64,000 nt of DNA from Streptomyces sp. NBC_00287. GTDB lineage: Bacteria > Actinomycetota > Actinomycetes > Streptomycetales > Streptomycetaceae. Location: the NCBI RefSeq assembly GCF_036173105.1, contig NZ_CP108053.1, positions 3,038,001 to 3,102,000 of the forward strand, given 5' to 3'. The number at the start of each line of letters is the position of its first letter. Position 1 is the first letter of the stretch. A program made the position numbers and the translations under genes. Below the pieces are notes generated by a model. The model was not told where the DNA came from. It saw only the letters and a list, made by a program, of their open reading frames with translations, and ran no database searches. Positions 38,718-48,364 of the stretch are shown piece after piece.

Positions 38718-39445
38718 CTCCGGTGAAGGACCCCTCCTTCCGTCGATCCCTCGGACTCTTCCGGGCCTTCATGCGCGAGCAGCAGGACCCCGAGGCCTGC
38801 TACTCCCTCCTCGCCCGTGACGCCGTGGACCAGGTCGAGGCCTACGACGGACCCGTCGCCGGACGCACAGTCGTCGATGTCGGCGGAGGCAGCGGGTACT
38901 TCACCGAGGAGTTCCGGCGGCGCGGCGCACAGGCGTATCTCTTCGAACCGGATCTGACCGAGCTCGGTGAGAAACCCCCCGACGGCAGCGTGATCGCCGA
39001 CGGATATCTGCTGCCCCTGTACGACCGGGTCGCCGATGTCACCTTCTCCTCCAATGTGCTGGAGCATGTGGCCGACCCGCAGACCTTCCTCAGCGAGCTG
39101 ATCCGGGTGACCCGGCCCGGCGGGCTGATCTATGTGTCGTTCACCAACTGGCTGTCGCCGTGGGGCGGGCACGAGTGGGCCCCCTGGCACTACCTGGGTG
39201 CCGAGCGGGCCCGCGCCCGCTATCGGCGCCGTACCGGAAGGCCCGCCAAGCACACCCTCGGCGAGAACCTGTTCGCCGTGCACATCGGGCCCACCCTGCG
39301 GCAGGTCCGCGCCCGCGACGACGTCACGGTCGTCTCGGCACGCTCCCGCTACTGGCCCTTCCTCGCGGAGACCGTCGTCAAGGCGCCCGGCATCCGCGAG
39401 TTCGCCACCTGGAACCTCCTCCTCATCCTCCGGCGGTGTCCCTAA
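38714..39445 (+). CDS. Class I SAM-dependent methyltransferase
   Basis: A 243-aa methyltransferase. The SAM-binding motif is VVDVGGGSGYFTEEF near residue 50, followed by VTFSSNVLEHVADPQTFLSELIRVTRPGG, a typical UbiE/type-11 pattern. The GTG start lies in a GTGA overlap with the GT4 gene and the stop overlaps the AftD-like start by one base (TAATG). Substrate is presumably the same glycoconjugate. Confidence 0.88.
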   Translation: MTPVKDPSFRRSLGLFRAFMREQQDPEACYSLLARDAVDQVEAYDGPVAGRTVVDVGGGSGYFTEEFRRRGAQAYLFEPDLTELGEKPPDGSVIADGYLLPLYDRVADVTFSSNVLEHVADPQTFLSELIRVTRPGGLIYVSFTNWLSPWGGHEWAPWHYLGAERARARYRRRTGRPAKHTLGENLFAVHIGPTLRQVRARDDVTVVSARSRYWPFLAETVVKAPGIREFATWNLLLILRRCP

Positions 39446-42400
39446 TGACGACCACGGTCCAGGCTCCCCCTCCGGCAGCCGTTCCCACCACCGCGATCAT
39501 GGCGGGCCCCCCGGAGGGTCCGCGGTCGCGGCGCTGGCTGCTGGGATTCTGGGCCGTGGTGTTGGTGCTGCTGCTCGCGGTGCACCCGGGCAGGCAGACC
39601 TTCGACACCAAGCTCGGGGTGACCGTCGACCCCGGACGGTTCCTGTCCGACCTGGGCCAGCTCTGGCAGGACCAGGGAAGCTTCGGCGGCATCTCCGACC
39701 AGTACGCCGGTTATCTGTGGCCGATGCTGCCGTTCTACTGGCTCGCCGATCTCATACGGCTGCCGGTGTGGCTGGCGGAACGGCTGTGGCTGTCGCTCAT
39801 CGTGTCCGTCGCCTTCTGGGGCGCCCTGCGCCTGGCCGAGCGGCTGCGGGTGGGCAACGGCACCGCCCGGCTGCTCGCGGCCGTGACGTACGCGCTGTGG
39901 CCGGTGTTCACGATCGTCGTCGGCTCCACCTCGGCGGCCGCACTGCCCGGCGCCTTCCTGCCCTGGGTACTGCTCCCGCTGGTCGACGAGCGCTACAGCG
40001 CCCGCGTCGCCGCCCTGCGCTCGGCGCTGATCATCCCGTTCATGGGCGGGGTCAACGCGGCCTCGACGCTCGCCTCCCTCCTTCCGATCGGGCTGTATCT
40101 CCTGACCAGGCCGCCCGGACCGCGGCAGCGCAAGCTGATCGCCTGGTGGGTGCCGGGGGTGATCCTGGCGACCGCGTGGTGGTGGATCCCGCTGCTGCTG
40201 CTCGGCGTCTACGGCGAGAACTTCCTTCCGTATGTGGAGAGTTCACAGACCACGACCGAGACCATGGCGGCTACGGAGGCACTGCGCGGGTCCGGGAACT
40301 GGGTGGCCTATCTGCACTTCGGGGACGCCTGGCTGCCGGCCGGCTGGGCGGTCGCCTCCTCGGTGGTGGTGATCGTCTGCTCGGCGCTGGCGGCCGGACT
40401 CGGGCTCGCGGGCCTGGCGAGACGGGACATGCCCGAGCGGCGCTGGCTGGTGCTGACCGTGCTGACGATGGCGCTGATCCTGCTCGCCGGGTACGGCGGC
40501 GCGTTCGGCGCCCCCTTCCACGGGGTGGTGCAGGACTGGCTGGACGGCGGTCTCGTCCCCTTCCGCAACATCTACAAGTTCCAGACCGGCCTCGCCCTCG
40601 CACTGGTCCTGGGCCTGGCCCATCTGGTCGGCGTGGCGGCCGAGCAGCGCGGCGCCCGTCCGGTGCCGGGCCGGCGGTTCGTCCCGCTGATCGCGGCCGT
40701 ACTCGTGCTTCCGGGTCTGATGTGGCCGTACCTCAACGGCTCGATCCTGAACCCGGGTTCGTTCAAGGAGATCCCCGACTACTGGTCGGCCACGGCGGAC
40801 TGGATGGAGGAGTTCTCCCCGGACGCGCGGGTCCTGGTCGTCCCGGCGACCGCGCACGGCATCTATACCTGGGGCTCCCCCATCGACCAGCCGCTCGACG
40901 TGGTCGCCGACTCCCGTTGGGCGCAACGCGATTACGTCCCGTTCGGCACCTCCGGCAACCGGCGCGCCATGGACGCCGTGCAGCAGGCACTGACCAGCGG
41001 GGCCGAAGTCCCGGGCCTGGGCGACTACTTGAGCCGCGCGGGCATCTATTACGTCGTCGTCCGCAACGATCTCGATCCCGACCAGATCGGCAACGTCCCG
41101 ACGACGTTCGTCAAGCGCACCCTCGAACAGTCCGGCTATCAGCGGGTGAAGGGCTACGGGCCCCTCATGACCGGCGGGGTGATCGCCCCCGACACCCCGC
41201 TCCAGATCGAGGGCCTGTATCCGAGGCAGCGGGCCGTGGAGATCTACCAGCCGCCCCAGGACGTGCCGCGGCCGAGGCAGGCGGGGCTGAGTCCGGTCGC
41301 GGACACCGCCGTGGTCTCCGGCGGGCCCGAGTCGCTGCTGCCGGTCGCCGGTGAACTGCGCGGCCGGGCGAGCGTGCTGACCGGGGACAACCACCCGGGG
41401 CTCGGCTCCCCGCCGGTGCAGGTGGTCGGCGACGGGCTGCGGCGCGCGGACACGCGGTTCGGGCTGGTCAACGCCAACACGTCGTACACGTACACCCGCG
41501 ACGAACGCAACGCGCCCGACGCCGCCCAGGACGCCGGTGAGAAACCGCACCAGATCCTGCCCTCGAAGGGCCTGGACCATCAGACGGTCTCCGAACTGCG
41601 CGGCGCCCGCTCGGTGTCGGCCTCCTCCTACGGCAGCTGGTTGTTCCATCTGCCGCAGTACGACCCGGTGAACGCCTTCGACGGCAATCAGGACACCGCC
41701 TGGACCGAAGGCTCGCAGGACTCGCCGGACGGGGAGTGGCTGCGGATCGGGTTCTCGGAGGAGTACGAGATGCCGGCCGCGTTCAAGGTGACGCCGCTGC
41801 CGCAGGAGGGCGTGCGGCCTGCGCCGACGCGGGTGCGGGTGGAGACCGAGAAGGGGACCAGGACCAGCTACCTGGAGCCCAATGGCCTGACCCAGAGCAT
41901 CAAGGCACCGGCCGGGGCGACGGACTGGATGAGGCTGACGATCGTCGACTCGGTGGAGCGCCGCACGGGTCTGACCGGCGCGGGCTTCACCGAGATCACC
42001 CTGCCCGACGTCCAGGTCACCCGCCTGCTCCGGCTGCCCACGGACGCCGAGGACTCCTCCGCGAGCGCCGAGATCATCTCCCTGAACCGCCCGGCAGACC
42101 CCACGGGGCTCTCCGCGACGGGCACGGAGGCCGGGCTGCACCGGCGCTTCTCGACCGGGGCGGCGGGGACGTACGAGATCGGCGCGAGCGCGATACCCGT
42201 GCCCGGTGAGGCGCTGGACCGGCTGCTGTACGAGGTGGCGCCCGAGCAGCAGAACCGGATCGTGGCGACGGCGGACTCGACGGCGCGGCTGGGCGCGGGC
42301 CTTTCCGCCCGCAATCTGACCGACGGCGACCTGACCACGGCCTGGATCGCGGGCGAGCGCCCCACCATCCATCTGAGCTGGGAGGGCAAGCAGCCCGTCG

Positions 42401-43701
42401 GCGAGATCGTCCTGCCCCCGGCCGGCGGCCTGTCCAGCCGCCCCTCCGAGGTCCACATCAGCTCCCCGGACGGCGCGGTCATCGCGGGCGTCGACGAGAA
42501 CGGCAACGTCCGCTTCCCGCCGATCACCACGGACCGACTCGACATCACGGTCACGGAGACGGCCCCGCTGACCCTGTACAACCCCTTCGCCGACGAGGAC
42601 GTACAGCTGCCGGTGGGCCTCACGGAGGCCTACATCCCGGCCCTCGACAGCTACCGCACCCCGAAGCCGGAGGCCGGCCGGACCTTCTCCCTGCCGTGCG
42701 GGGAGGGGCCGGTGCTGGCGGTGGACAGCGAGCTGTACGAGACGAGCGTGACGGGGACCGTGCGGGACCTGATGGAGCGCCGTCCGGTGGATGTGACCCC
42801 GTGCCCGGAGGCCGGTCTCGATCTGCCGTCCGGTTCGCACCGGGTCGAGGCCGGAGACGCCGGTCCGCTCGTCGTGACGGCGGTGACCCTGACCCGCGGC
42901 ACGATCCCCGACTCCCCTGCCGCCGGGCGGGAGTTGGGCGTACAGGACTGGCTGGGCGACCGCCGCGAGCTGACCGTCGGCTCGGGCGCGGCGGCCTACC
43001 TGACGACGTACGAGAACTTCAACGACGGCTGGCGCGCCGAGCTCAATGGCAAGGAGCTGACCCCGGTCCGCCTGGACGGCTGGCAGCAGGGCTGGCGGAT
43101 CCCGGCCGGGGAGGGCGGCACGGTGGAGCTGTCGTACGAACCGGCGGTGACGTACGAGGCGGGCCTGATCGGCAGTGGAGTGGGACTGGCGGCCCTGGCG
43201 GGCCTCGCCCTGTGGCGGCGCCGCGAGCCGAACCCCGACGCCCCGCAGCCGCTGCCGCCGCTGCCCGGCCTGTGGCTCGGCACGGTGGCGCTGACGCTGG
43301 TCGCGGCCGTGATCGCGGGCTGGTTCGCACTGCTCGTACCGGCACTGGCGCTGCTGGCTCGGCGGCGGCACGAACTCCTGGTGCCGATCGCGTTGTTGGC
43401 GCTGGCTGCGGCCGGGGTCGTGGCGGCGGTGGGGGCCGGGGAGCCGGTGCGGGAGTCGACGGGGGCGTTCGGTCATACGGCTCAACTGCTGGCGTTGATC
43501 GGGTTGTTCGCGGCGCTGGTGAGTGTGGGTGAGCGGGAGGAGGCGGCGGAGGAGTCCGGCGGTGCGACGGCGGTGCCGAGTGGGCCCGGTTCGACTGCCG
43601 TACTGCCGCCCTTGCCATCGCCCCCACCCGCCACCGGACCGGAGGCGGACCGGCCGACCCTGCGCGAGCCCGGCACCGCGGGGAGGGGCGAGCCGACATG
43701 A
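39445..43701 (+). CDS. AftD-like alpha-(1->3)-arabinofuranosyltransferase family protein
   Basis: A 1418-aa membrane enzyme with the size and layout of mycobacterial AftD: about 11 membrane segments in the first ~430 residues forming a GT-C fold, a long extracytoplasmic part (about 440-1250) with beta-sandwich carbohydrate-binding/discoidin-like pieces (for example VNAFDGNQDTAWTEGSQDSPDGEWLRIGF), and two to four C-terminal membrane segments. The first loop LGVTVDPGRFL contains the acidic residue expected of a polyprenyl-phosphate-sugar transferase. In mycobacteria AftD adds alpha-1,3-arabinofuranose branches to arabinans; streptomycetes lack that arabinogalactan, so the acceptor here is unknown. 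Joined by a 1-base overlap upstream and an ATGA overlap downstream. Confidence 0.88.
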   Translation: MTTTVQAPPPAAVPTTAIMAGPPEGPRSRRWLLGFWAVVLVLLLAVHPGRQTFDTKLGVTVDPGRFLSDLGQLWQDQGSFGGISDQYAGYLWPMLPFYWLADLIRLPVWLAERLWLSLIVSVAFWGALRLAERLRVGNGTARLLAAVTYALWPVFTIVVGSTSAAALPGAFLPWVLLPLVDERYSARVAALRSALIIPFMGGVNAASTLASLLPIGLYLLTRPPGPRQRKLIAWWVPGVILATAWWWIPLLLLGVYGENFLPYVESSQTTTETMAATEALRGSGNWVAYLHFGDAWLPAGWAVASSVVVIVCSALAAGLGLAGLARRDMPERRWLVLTVLTMALILLAGYGGAFGAPFHGVVQDWLDGGLVPFRNIYKFQTGLALALVLGLAHLVGVAAEQRGARPVPGRRFVPLIAAVLVLPGLMWPYLNGSILNPGSFKEIPDYWSATADWMEEFSPDARVLVVPATAHGIYTWGSPIDQPLDVVADSRWAQRDYVPFGTSGNRRAMDAVQQALTSGAEVPGLGDYLSRAGIYYVVVRNDLDPDQIGNVPTTFVKRTLEQSGYQRVKGYGPLMTGGVIAPDTPLQIEGLYPRQRAVEIYQPPQDVPRPRQAGLSPVADTAVVSGGPESLLPVAGELRGRASVLTGDNHPGLGSPPVQVVGDGLRRADTRFGLVNANTSYTYTRDERNAPDAAQDAGEKPHQILPSKGLDHQTVSELRGARSVSASSYGSWLFHLPQYDPVNAFDGNQDTAWTEGSQDSPDGEWLRIGFSEEYEMPAAFKVTPLPQEGVRPAPTRVRVETEKGTRTSYLEPNGLTQSIKAPAGATDWMRLTIVDSVERRTGLTGAGFTEITLPDVQVTRLLRLPTDAEDSSASAEIISLNRPADPTGLSATGTEAGLHRRFSTGAAGTYEIGASAIPVPGEALDRLLYEVAPEQQNRIVATADSTARLGAGLSARNLTDGDLTTAWIAGERPTIHLSWEGKQPVGEIVLPPAGGLSSRPSEVHISSPDGAVIAGVDENGNVRFPPITTDRLDITVTETAPLTLYNPFADEDVQLPVGLTEAYIPALDSYRTPKPEAGRTFSLPCGEGPVLAVDSELYETSVTGTVRDLMERRPVDVTPCPEAGLDLPSGSHRVEAGDAGPLVVTAVTLTRGTIPDSPAAGRELGVQDWLGDRRELTVGSGAAAYLTTYENFNDGWRAELNGKELTPVRLDGWQQGWRIPAGEGGTVELSYEPAVTYEAGLIGSGVGLAALAGLALWRRREPNPDAPQPLPPLPGLWLGTVALTLVAAVIAGWFALLVPALALLARRRHELLVPIALLALAAAGVVAAVGAGEPVRESTGAFGHTAQLLALIGLFAALVSVGEREEAAEESGGATAVPSGPGSTAVLPPLPSPPPATGPEADRPTLREPGTAGRGEPT

Positions 43702-45062
43702 CGGCGGTGGACCATCGGGCCGATCGGGCACCCGAGCGCATCCCGTTCCCGGTGGTGGACGAGGTGGCCCGGCACTGTCTCCAGGAGGAGGAGCCGGAGA
43801 CGGTACACATCGAGGTGCATCTGCCGGGGCGCCTGGACCCTGCTCGGCTGCGCACGGCTTTCGTCGAGGCGCTACGACGCCATCCGCGGATCCTGATGCG
43901 GGAGGCGCCGGGGCGGTGGTACCGGCGGCGCTATGAGTGGGAGCTGACGGGGGAGCCGGATGTGGAGGTGGTGAGCTTCCCGACCCCGGGCAGAGACGCC
44001 TTACGGGACGCCCGTACCCGAGCGCTCACGGCAGTGCCACCCTTGTCGACTTCGCCGCCGATTCGGCTGGAGGTGGTGGAGGGGGCGGGGCCGGTGGAGG
44101 GGAGCGAGGCGACGGACGCCGTGGGCGAGGTGGGCTCACTCGCCCCCGCCGACGGGGCGTCGCTCGGTGACAACACCGTCCTCTTCCTCACCATCAACCA
44201 CACCGCCCTGGACGGCCCCGCCTGTCTCCGCGTCCTGGCCACCGCGGCGGAGCTGTACGGCGGCCGCGACAACTCCCCCGCCGCACCCCCCACCCGCACC
44301 CCCGAAACCCCGCACCCCCCTACCGACACCCCCTCCAATTGGTCCCGCCCCGCACGCGTAGCCCCCGGCACCCCCGAGCCCTCCCCCGGCAACGGCATGC
44401 TCGTCACCGAGCTCCCCCTCCCCCACCGCCCCAAGGGCTCCCCCTACACGGTCAACGACCAGCTCATGGTCACCACAGCCCTGACCATCGCCCACTGGAA
44501 CCGCGAACACGGCGCCCCACCCCGCCCCCTCCGCATCACGATGCCCGTGGACGACCGCCCCCGAGACACGACCATGCCCATCGGCAACGGCACGCGGCTC
44601 GTGGAAGTCCCCTTCAGCCCCGACGAGTTGAACCCCACGGACATGCAGGACCTGCTCAGCCGCACCGCGACAAGAACCCGCGCCCTGAAATCCCTCCCCC
44701 GCCCCCAACTCGGCCGAGGCGCGGCCCTGCTCACCGCCCCGGTCACCCCCGTGGCCTGGCGGGCCACCCTCACCCGAGGCCTGCGCAGAGCCGCCGCCCC
44801 CTGGACGTCGACGACCCTGCTCAGCAACATCGGCCGCATCCCTTACGCGCTGGACTTCGGCGAGGACGCCGGCCGCGCGCACGCGGTCTGGTTCTCGGCC
44901 CCCGCCAGAATGCCCCGCGGCCTCACCGTCACCACCGCCTCCACCGCGGGCCGTCTGCACCTGGCCCTGCGCTGGTCCCGCGCGCTGCTCAGCCACGGCG
45001 ACGGAGCCCACCTGAGGGACCTGTTCGAGCACTACCTGCACACCACGGAGGTCCCCCAGTGA
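43698..45062 (+). CDS. Condensation-domain-like acyltransferase
   Basis: A 454-aa stand-alone protein of the NRPS-condensation / PapA acyltransferase superfamily. The active motif HHxxxDG appears as N167-H-T-A-L-D172-G: the catalytic second His and the Asp are kept while the first His is Asn. A late SNIGRIPYALDFG segment matches the conserved latch/floor region. A proline-rich insert lies near residues 190-230. Leu102 is a TTA codon (44001-44003). No NRPS is nearby, so acylation of a sugar or lipid in the envelope cluster is more likely than peptide-bond formation. Overlaps both neighbours by 4 bases. Confidence 0.78.
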   Translation: MTAVDHRADRAPERIPFPVVDEVARHCLQEEEPETVHIEVHLPGRLDPARLRTAFVEALRRHPRILMREAPGRWYRRRYEWELTGEPDVEVVSFPTPGRDALRDARTRALTAVPPLSTSPPIRLEVVEGAGPVEGSEATDAVGEVGSLAPADGASLGDNTVLFLTINHTALDGPACLRVLATAAELYGGRDNSPAAPPTRTPETPHPPTDTPSNWSRPARVAPGTPEPSPGNGMLVTELPLPHRPKGSPYTVNDQLMVTTALTIAHWNREHGAPPRPLRITMPVDDRPRDTTMPIGNGTRLVEVPFSPDELNPTDMQDLLSRTATRTRALKSLPRPQLGRGAALLTAPVTPVAWRATLTRGLRRAAAPWTSTTLLSNIGRIPYALDFGEDAGRAHAVWFSAPARMPRGLTVTTASTAGRLHLALRWSRALLSHGDGAHLRDLFEHYLHTTEVPQ

Positions 45063-45802
45063 CCACCACCGCACCCCCCAAGGACCTACGGGACTTCTAC
45101 GAGGACCCCACCGTCCCCGTCTCCTCCGGCACCCCCCGCAGCCTCCGCCAGGCCCGCATGCTGGCGGCAGCCCTCGGCACCGACACCCCCGGCACGATCC
45201 TGGACATCGGCTGCGGCGACGGCACCGCGGCCGCCGTGGCCGCCCCTCTCCTCCCCGGCCACCGCATCATCGGCGTCGACTGGTCCCAGGACGCCCTGCG
45301 CCGGGCCCGCACCCGCCTCGCGTGCAGCCCGGTCCGCGGCGAACTCACCGACGGCGGCCTGCCGTTCAGGTCGGAGTCCGCCGACGCCGTGCTCTTCAGC
45401 GAGGTGATCGAGCACCTCGTGGACCCGGACGCCGCACTGGACGAGATCCGCCGCGTCCTGCGCCCCGGCGGCCATCTGATGCTGTCCACCCCGAACCTGG
45501 CCGCCTGGTACAACCGCGCCCTGCTCCTCGCGGGCATCCAACCCGTGTTCTCGGAAGTCAGCCTGCGCGCGATCCACGGCCGCCCGGGCAAGGAAGTCGT
45601 AGGCCACCTGCGCCTCTACACGGCCCGCGCGCTACGGGAGTTCGTCGCCGCCTCCGGCTTCGAGGTCGTACGCCTGGCAGGCGCCCCCTTCCACGGCGTA
45701 CCGCGTCCGCTGCGCCCGTTCGACCGGCTGGCCTGCTCCAGACCCCCACTCGCCTCGATCCTTCTGCTGCACGCCCAGAAGACACCCGCGCGCAAGACCT
45801 AG
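45059..45802 (+). CDS. Class I SAM-dependent methyltransferase
   Basis: A 247-aa methyltransferase with SAM motif ILDIGCGDGTAAAVAA near residue 47, the acidic end of strand 2 in IIGVDWSQDAL, and VLFSEVIEHLVDPDAALDEIRRVLRPGGHLMLSTPN. It is the second such enzyme in the envelope cluster, started by a GTG within the GTGA overlap after the condensation-like gene. Substrate unknown. Confidence 0.88.
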   Translation: MTTTAPPKDLRDFYEDPTVPVSSGTPRSLRQARMLAAALGTDTPGTILDIGCGDGTAAAVAAPLLPGHRIIGVDWSQDALRRARTRLACSPVRGELTDGGLPFRSESADAVLFSEVIEHLVDPDAALDEIRRVLRPGGHLMLSTPNLAAWYNRALLLAGIQPVFSEVSLRAIHGRPGKEVVGHLRLYTARALREFVAASGFEVVRLAGAPFHGVPRPLRPFDRLACSRPPLASILLLHAQKTPARKT

Positions 45803-45818
45803 GAAGGGGACGCAGACC

Positions 45819-46742
45819 ATGTGGTGGGGAGTGGCCGCGGCCCTGTTGGCGAACGTCCTGTACAGCACCGGATTCGTCCTGGAGAAGCGGGCCCTGGCCG
45901 CCCTGCCCGAGGTGACGATCCGGCAACCCGCCCGGCTGCTGCGGCTGGTGCTGGGCAGCCCGCTCTGGATCGGCGGGTCGCTGGCCCTCGCCGCCGGATT
46001 CGCCGCCCAACTGGCCGTCTACCGCACCCTGCCGATCGCCGCCGCTCAGGGCCTGTTCGTCTCCGGTCTGGTCCTGCTCGTCCTGCTCTCCGCCCGTCTG
46101 CTGGGCGAGGAGACCAGCGGCCGGGAGCGGTACGCGCTCGCCGCGATCCTCGCCGCCCTGCTGATGGTGGTGCTGTCACTGCGCGAAGGGTCGGAGACGG
46201 TCAGCCAGGAGGCGCCGTACCCGCTGATCCTGCTGGTGTGCGTACCGTCGCTGGCCGGTGGCGTATGGCTGTACAACTCCGCCGAGCGGCGCACCCGGCA
46301 CCGGCACCGGCTGCCGACCACGGGCGTGGAGTACGGCGTGGCGGTGGGCCTGTTGTACGGGGTCAGCTCGCTGGCCATCAAGGGGGTGTCGAGCCATCTG
46401 ACGGCCGACGGGCTCGGCGGCGCGCTGCTCGGTCTGCTGCGGTCGCCGTATCCCTATCTGCTGCTGTTCACCGGCGCGTTCGGCCTGGTGATGTCGCAGG
46501 CGGCGCTGCAGCGCTGCCGGGCCTCGCTGATCGTGCCGGTGTGCACGACCGTGACCTGCCTCTATACGGCGGTGCTCGGCACGCTCTCGTTCGGCGAGGC
46601 GCTGCCGGAGGACCCGCTGCGGCTCGCGCTGCGCATCGCGGGCATCGCCCTCGCCATCGCCGTACTGCTGTCCATGCCCCGGCACGACCAGCCGGCGCGC
46701 ACCCAACCCGCCGTCGGCGCCAAGGAGTTGACCCCACCATGA
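45819..46742 (+). CDS. EamA/DMT-like multi-pass membrane protein
   Basis: A 307-aa protein with nine to ten hydrophobic segments in two similar halves, as in drug/metabolite or undecaprenyl-phosphate-sugar flippases of the EamA/SMR type (VAAALLANVLYSTGFVLEKRAL at the start; SLIVPVCTTVTCLYTAVLGTLSFGEAL near the end). A GGAAGGGGA ribosome site precedes ATG 45819. In this glycan cluster it may move a lipid-linked sugar or precursor; that is inference. Confidence 0.78.
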   Translation: MWWGVAAALLANVLYSTGFVLEKRALAALPEVTIRQPARLLRLVLGSPLWIGGSLALAAGFAAQLAVYRTLPIAAAQGLFVSGLVLLVLLSARLLGEETSGRERYALAAILAALLMVVLSLREGSETVSQEAPYPLILLVCVPSLAGGVWLYNSAERRTRHRHRLPTTGVEYGVAVGLLYGVSSLAIKGVSSHLTADGLGGALLGLLRSPYPYLLLFTGAFGLVMSQAALQRCRASLIVPVCTTVTCLYTAVLGTLSFGEALPEDPLRLALRIAGIALAIAVLLSMPRHDQPARTQPAVGAKELTPP

Positions 46743-46966
46743 ACCCCGACGACCCACTGCTGCGGATCCTGGCCTGCCCGCTCGACAAGGGCCCGCTGCA
46801 TCTGCTCCCGCCGGACGGTCCCGCCGATCCCGGCGAGGCGCTCTACAACCCGAGACTGCGCCGCCGCTACCCGGTCATCGACGGGATACCGCAACTGCTG
46901 CCGTCCTCGGGGGAGCAGGTCGGCGACGACGAGCACGAGGCGCTCCTCAAACGGATGGTGACATGA
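46739..46966 (+). CDS. Trm112-like small protein
   Basis: A 75-aa protein of the Trm112 family (LLRILACPLDKGPLHLL, then YNPRLRRRYPVIDGIPQLLP). Only one cysteine remains, so the zinc site of eukaryotic Trm112 is absent, as is usual for bacterial members. Trm112-type proteins can activate methyltransferases, and this gene is coupled by ATGA overlaps to the membrane protein before and to an FkbM-type methyltransferase after it. Confidence 0.82.
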   Translation: MNPDDPLLRILACPLDKGPLHLLPPDGPADPGEALYNPRLRRRYPVIDGIPQLLPSSGEQVGDDEHEALLKRMVT

Positions 46967-47769
46967 CCACGACCCTCGCGGCCCGCCTGGCCCCGTTCCT
47001 GCCGGTCCGGCTCGTCGCCGCGACCGCCCGGGCCGTCTACCCCCGCTTCGAACCCGAGCTGGCCCGGCTCGCCGAGCTCTGCCCGTCGTCCTGCGGTACG
47101 GCGGTGGACGTCGGCGGCTGGTACGGCCCGTGGACGCGACGCCTGTCACGCCGCGCCCGCCAGGTGGTGACCGTCGAACCGGTCCCCCGTCTGGCCAAGC
47201 TCCTCGCCTCCGGCGCCCCGCCGAACGTCCGCGTGATCCAGGCCGCCGCCTCCGACCGCCCCGGCACCGCCCGCCTCTGGCTGCCCTCCGGCGACGCGGG
47301 CGACCGCGGGGTGTCCTCCCTGGTCCGCCGGGACATCCACGGACGCGCCCTGGACGTCGGCTGTGTCACCCTCGACGAACTCGGGCTGCGGGACGTCGGC
47401 TTCATCAAGATCGACGTGGACGGCAGCGAACTGGCGGTCCTGCGCGGCGCGACCGGCCTCCTGGCCCGCGACCGCCCGGCCCTGTTCGTGGAACTGGAGT
47501 GCCGCATCCAGCCGATCGCCCCGGTGGTCACCTACCTCTCCCTTCTGCGCTACACCGGCTGGGTGCTGCCCGGCGACAGCTGGGTCCCGCTGGCGGGCTT
47601 CCCGCTCAAGGCCCACCAGGCCGAGGCCCAGCACGTCGTCTCCCGGGGCCTGCTGCGCCGCGTCCTCCCCGGCGGCGGCCCGCGGTACGTCAACTCGGTC
47701 CTGTTCCTGCCGGACGGCCGCCGCCCCGGCGGACCGGTGCGCGACCATGGATCGCATGCCGTCCACTAG
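46963..47769 (+). CDS. FkbM-family methyltransferase
   Basis: A 268-aa SAM-dependent methyltransferase. Motif I is TAVDVGGWYGPWTRRL near residue 46, followed by VVTVEPVPRLAKLL, and the FkbM signature FIKIDVDGSELAVLRGA near residue 147. Members methylate hydroxyl groups of sugars or polyketides. It is coupled to the Trm112-like gene and overlaps the next small gene by 23 bases. The likely role is O-methylation in the envelope glycan. Confidence 0.85.
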   Translation: MTTTLAARLAPFLPVRLVAATARAVYPRFEPELARLAELCPSSCGTAVDVGGWYGPWTRRLSRRARQVVTVEPVPRLAKLLASGAPPNVRVIQAAASDRPGTARLWLPSGDAGDRGVSSLVRRDIHGRALDVGCVTLDELGLRDVGFIKIDVDGSELAVLRGATGLLARDRPALFVELECRIQPIAPVVTYLSLLRYTGWVLPGDSWVPLAGFPLKAHQAEAQHVVSRGLLRRVLPGGGPRYVNSVLFLPDGRRPGGPVRDHGSHAVH

Positions 47770-48364
47770 CCCCTTCGGCCCGCTCCACTTCCAGCTCGTC
47801 CTGCTGCGCCGGATGGCCGACCACAACGCGGACCTGGTGGAGGACGCCCGCCATCAACTGGGCGTCTCGATCACCGACATGCGCGAGGCGAACAAGAAGT
47901 GGCAGGCAATGGTCCGCTCGCCCCGCTCCCGCGCGGCCGCCTCCCGCTACCGCTCGGTCCTCGGCGAACCCGAGTCGGTGATCACACGGAAGGTGGGCGA
48001 CCTGGAGTGCGAGGCCTGGCTCTGGCCGCTCCCGCTCTGGCCCACCCTGCGCTTCGAGGTACTGCTGGCCCCGAACGGCGCCGTCTGGAACGAATGGCTG
48101 GTCCGAGCCCCCGGCGCCGCTCCCCCGCCCCTGCACACCCTGGACGACCTGACCCCCTGGTCCTGCACGGTCGACGAGGCGGCCCGCGCCTTCGCCCCCG
48201 CCCGACCGCTGGAGGGCTCGGCACCCACACGCTGGGGCCTGGCGTTCACGGCCCCTGACGCCAGTGGCGTACGGCACGCGTGCGTGGCGGAGTTCTCGTG
48301 GGGGCTGCTGCAACGGGTGGCGGTCGATCGCCGTATGAACCCGAACACAACCGATCACCCCTGA
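47747..48364 (+). CDS. Conserved hypothetical protein
   Basis: A 205-aa soluble protein I do not recognise. The first 75 residues are helical and charged (FQLVLLRRMADHNADLVEDARHQLGVSITDMREANKKWQAM); the rest is mixed with several tryptophans (CEAWLWPLPLWPTLRFEVLL). Codon use is typical of the surrounding genes, supporting it as real. ATG 47747 overlaps the FkbM gene; ATG 47756 is an alternative. Function unknown. Confidence 0.65.
   Translation: MDRMPSTSPFGPLHFQLVLLRRMADHNADLVEDARHQLGVSITDMREANKKWQAMVRSPRSRAAASRYRSVLGEPESVITRKVGDLECEAWLWPLPLWPTLRFEVLLAPNGAVWNEWLVRAPGAAPPPLHTLDDLTPWSCTVDEAARAFAPARPLEGSAPTRWGLAFTAPDASGVRHACVAEFSWGLLQRVAVDRRMNPNTTDHP

Noticed and set aside
40243..43731. 1162-residue open frame on the minus strand opposite the AftD-like gene
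   Set aside because: High GC creates long antisense frames; composition is arginine/glycine-rich and patternless, while the plus strand has clear membrane segments and coupled neighbours.
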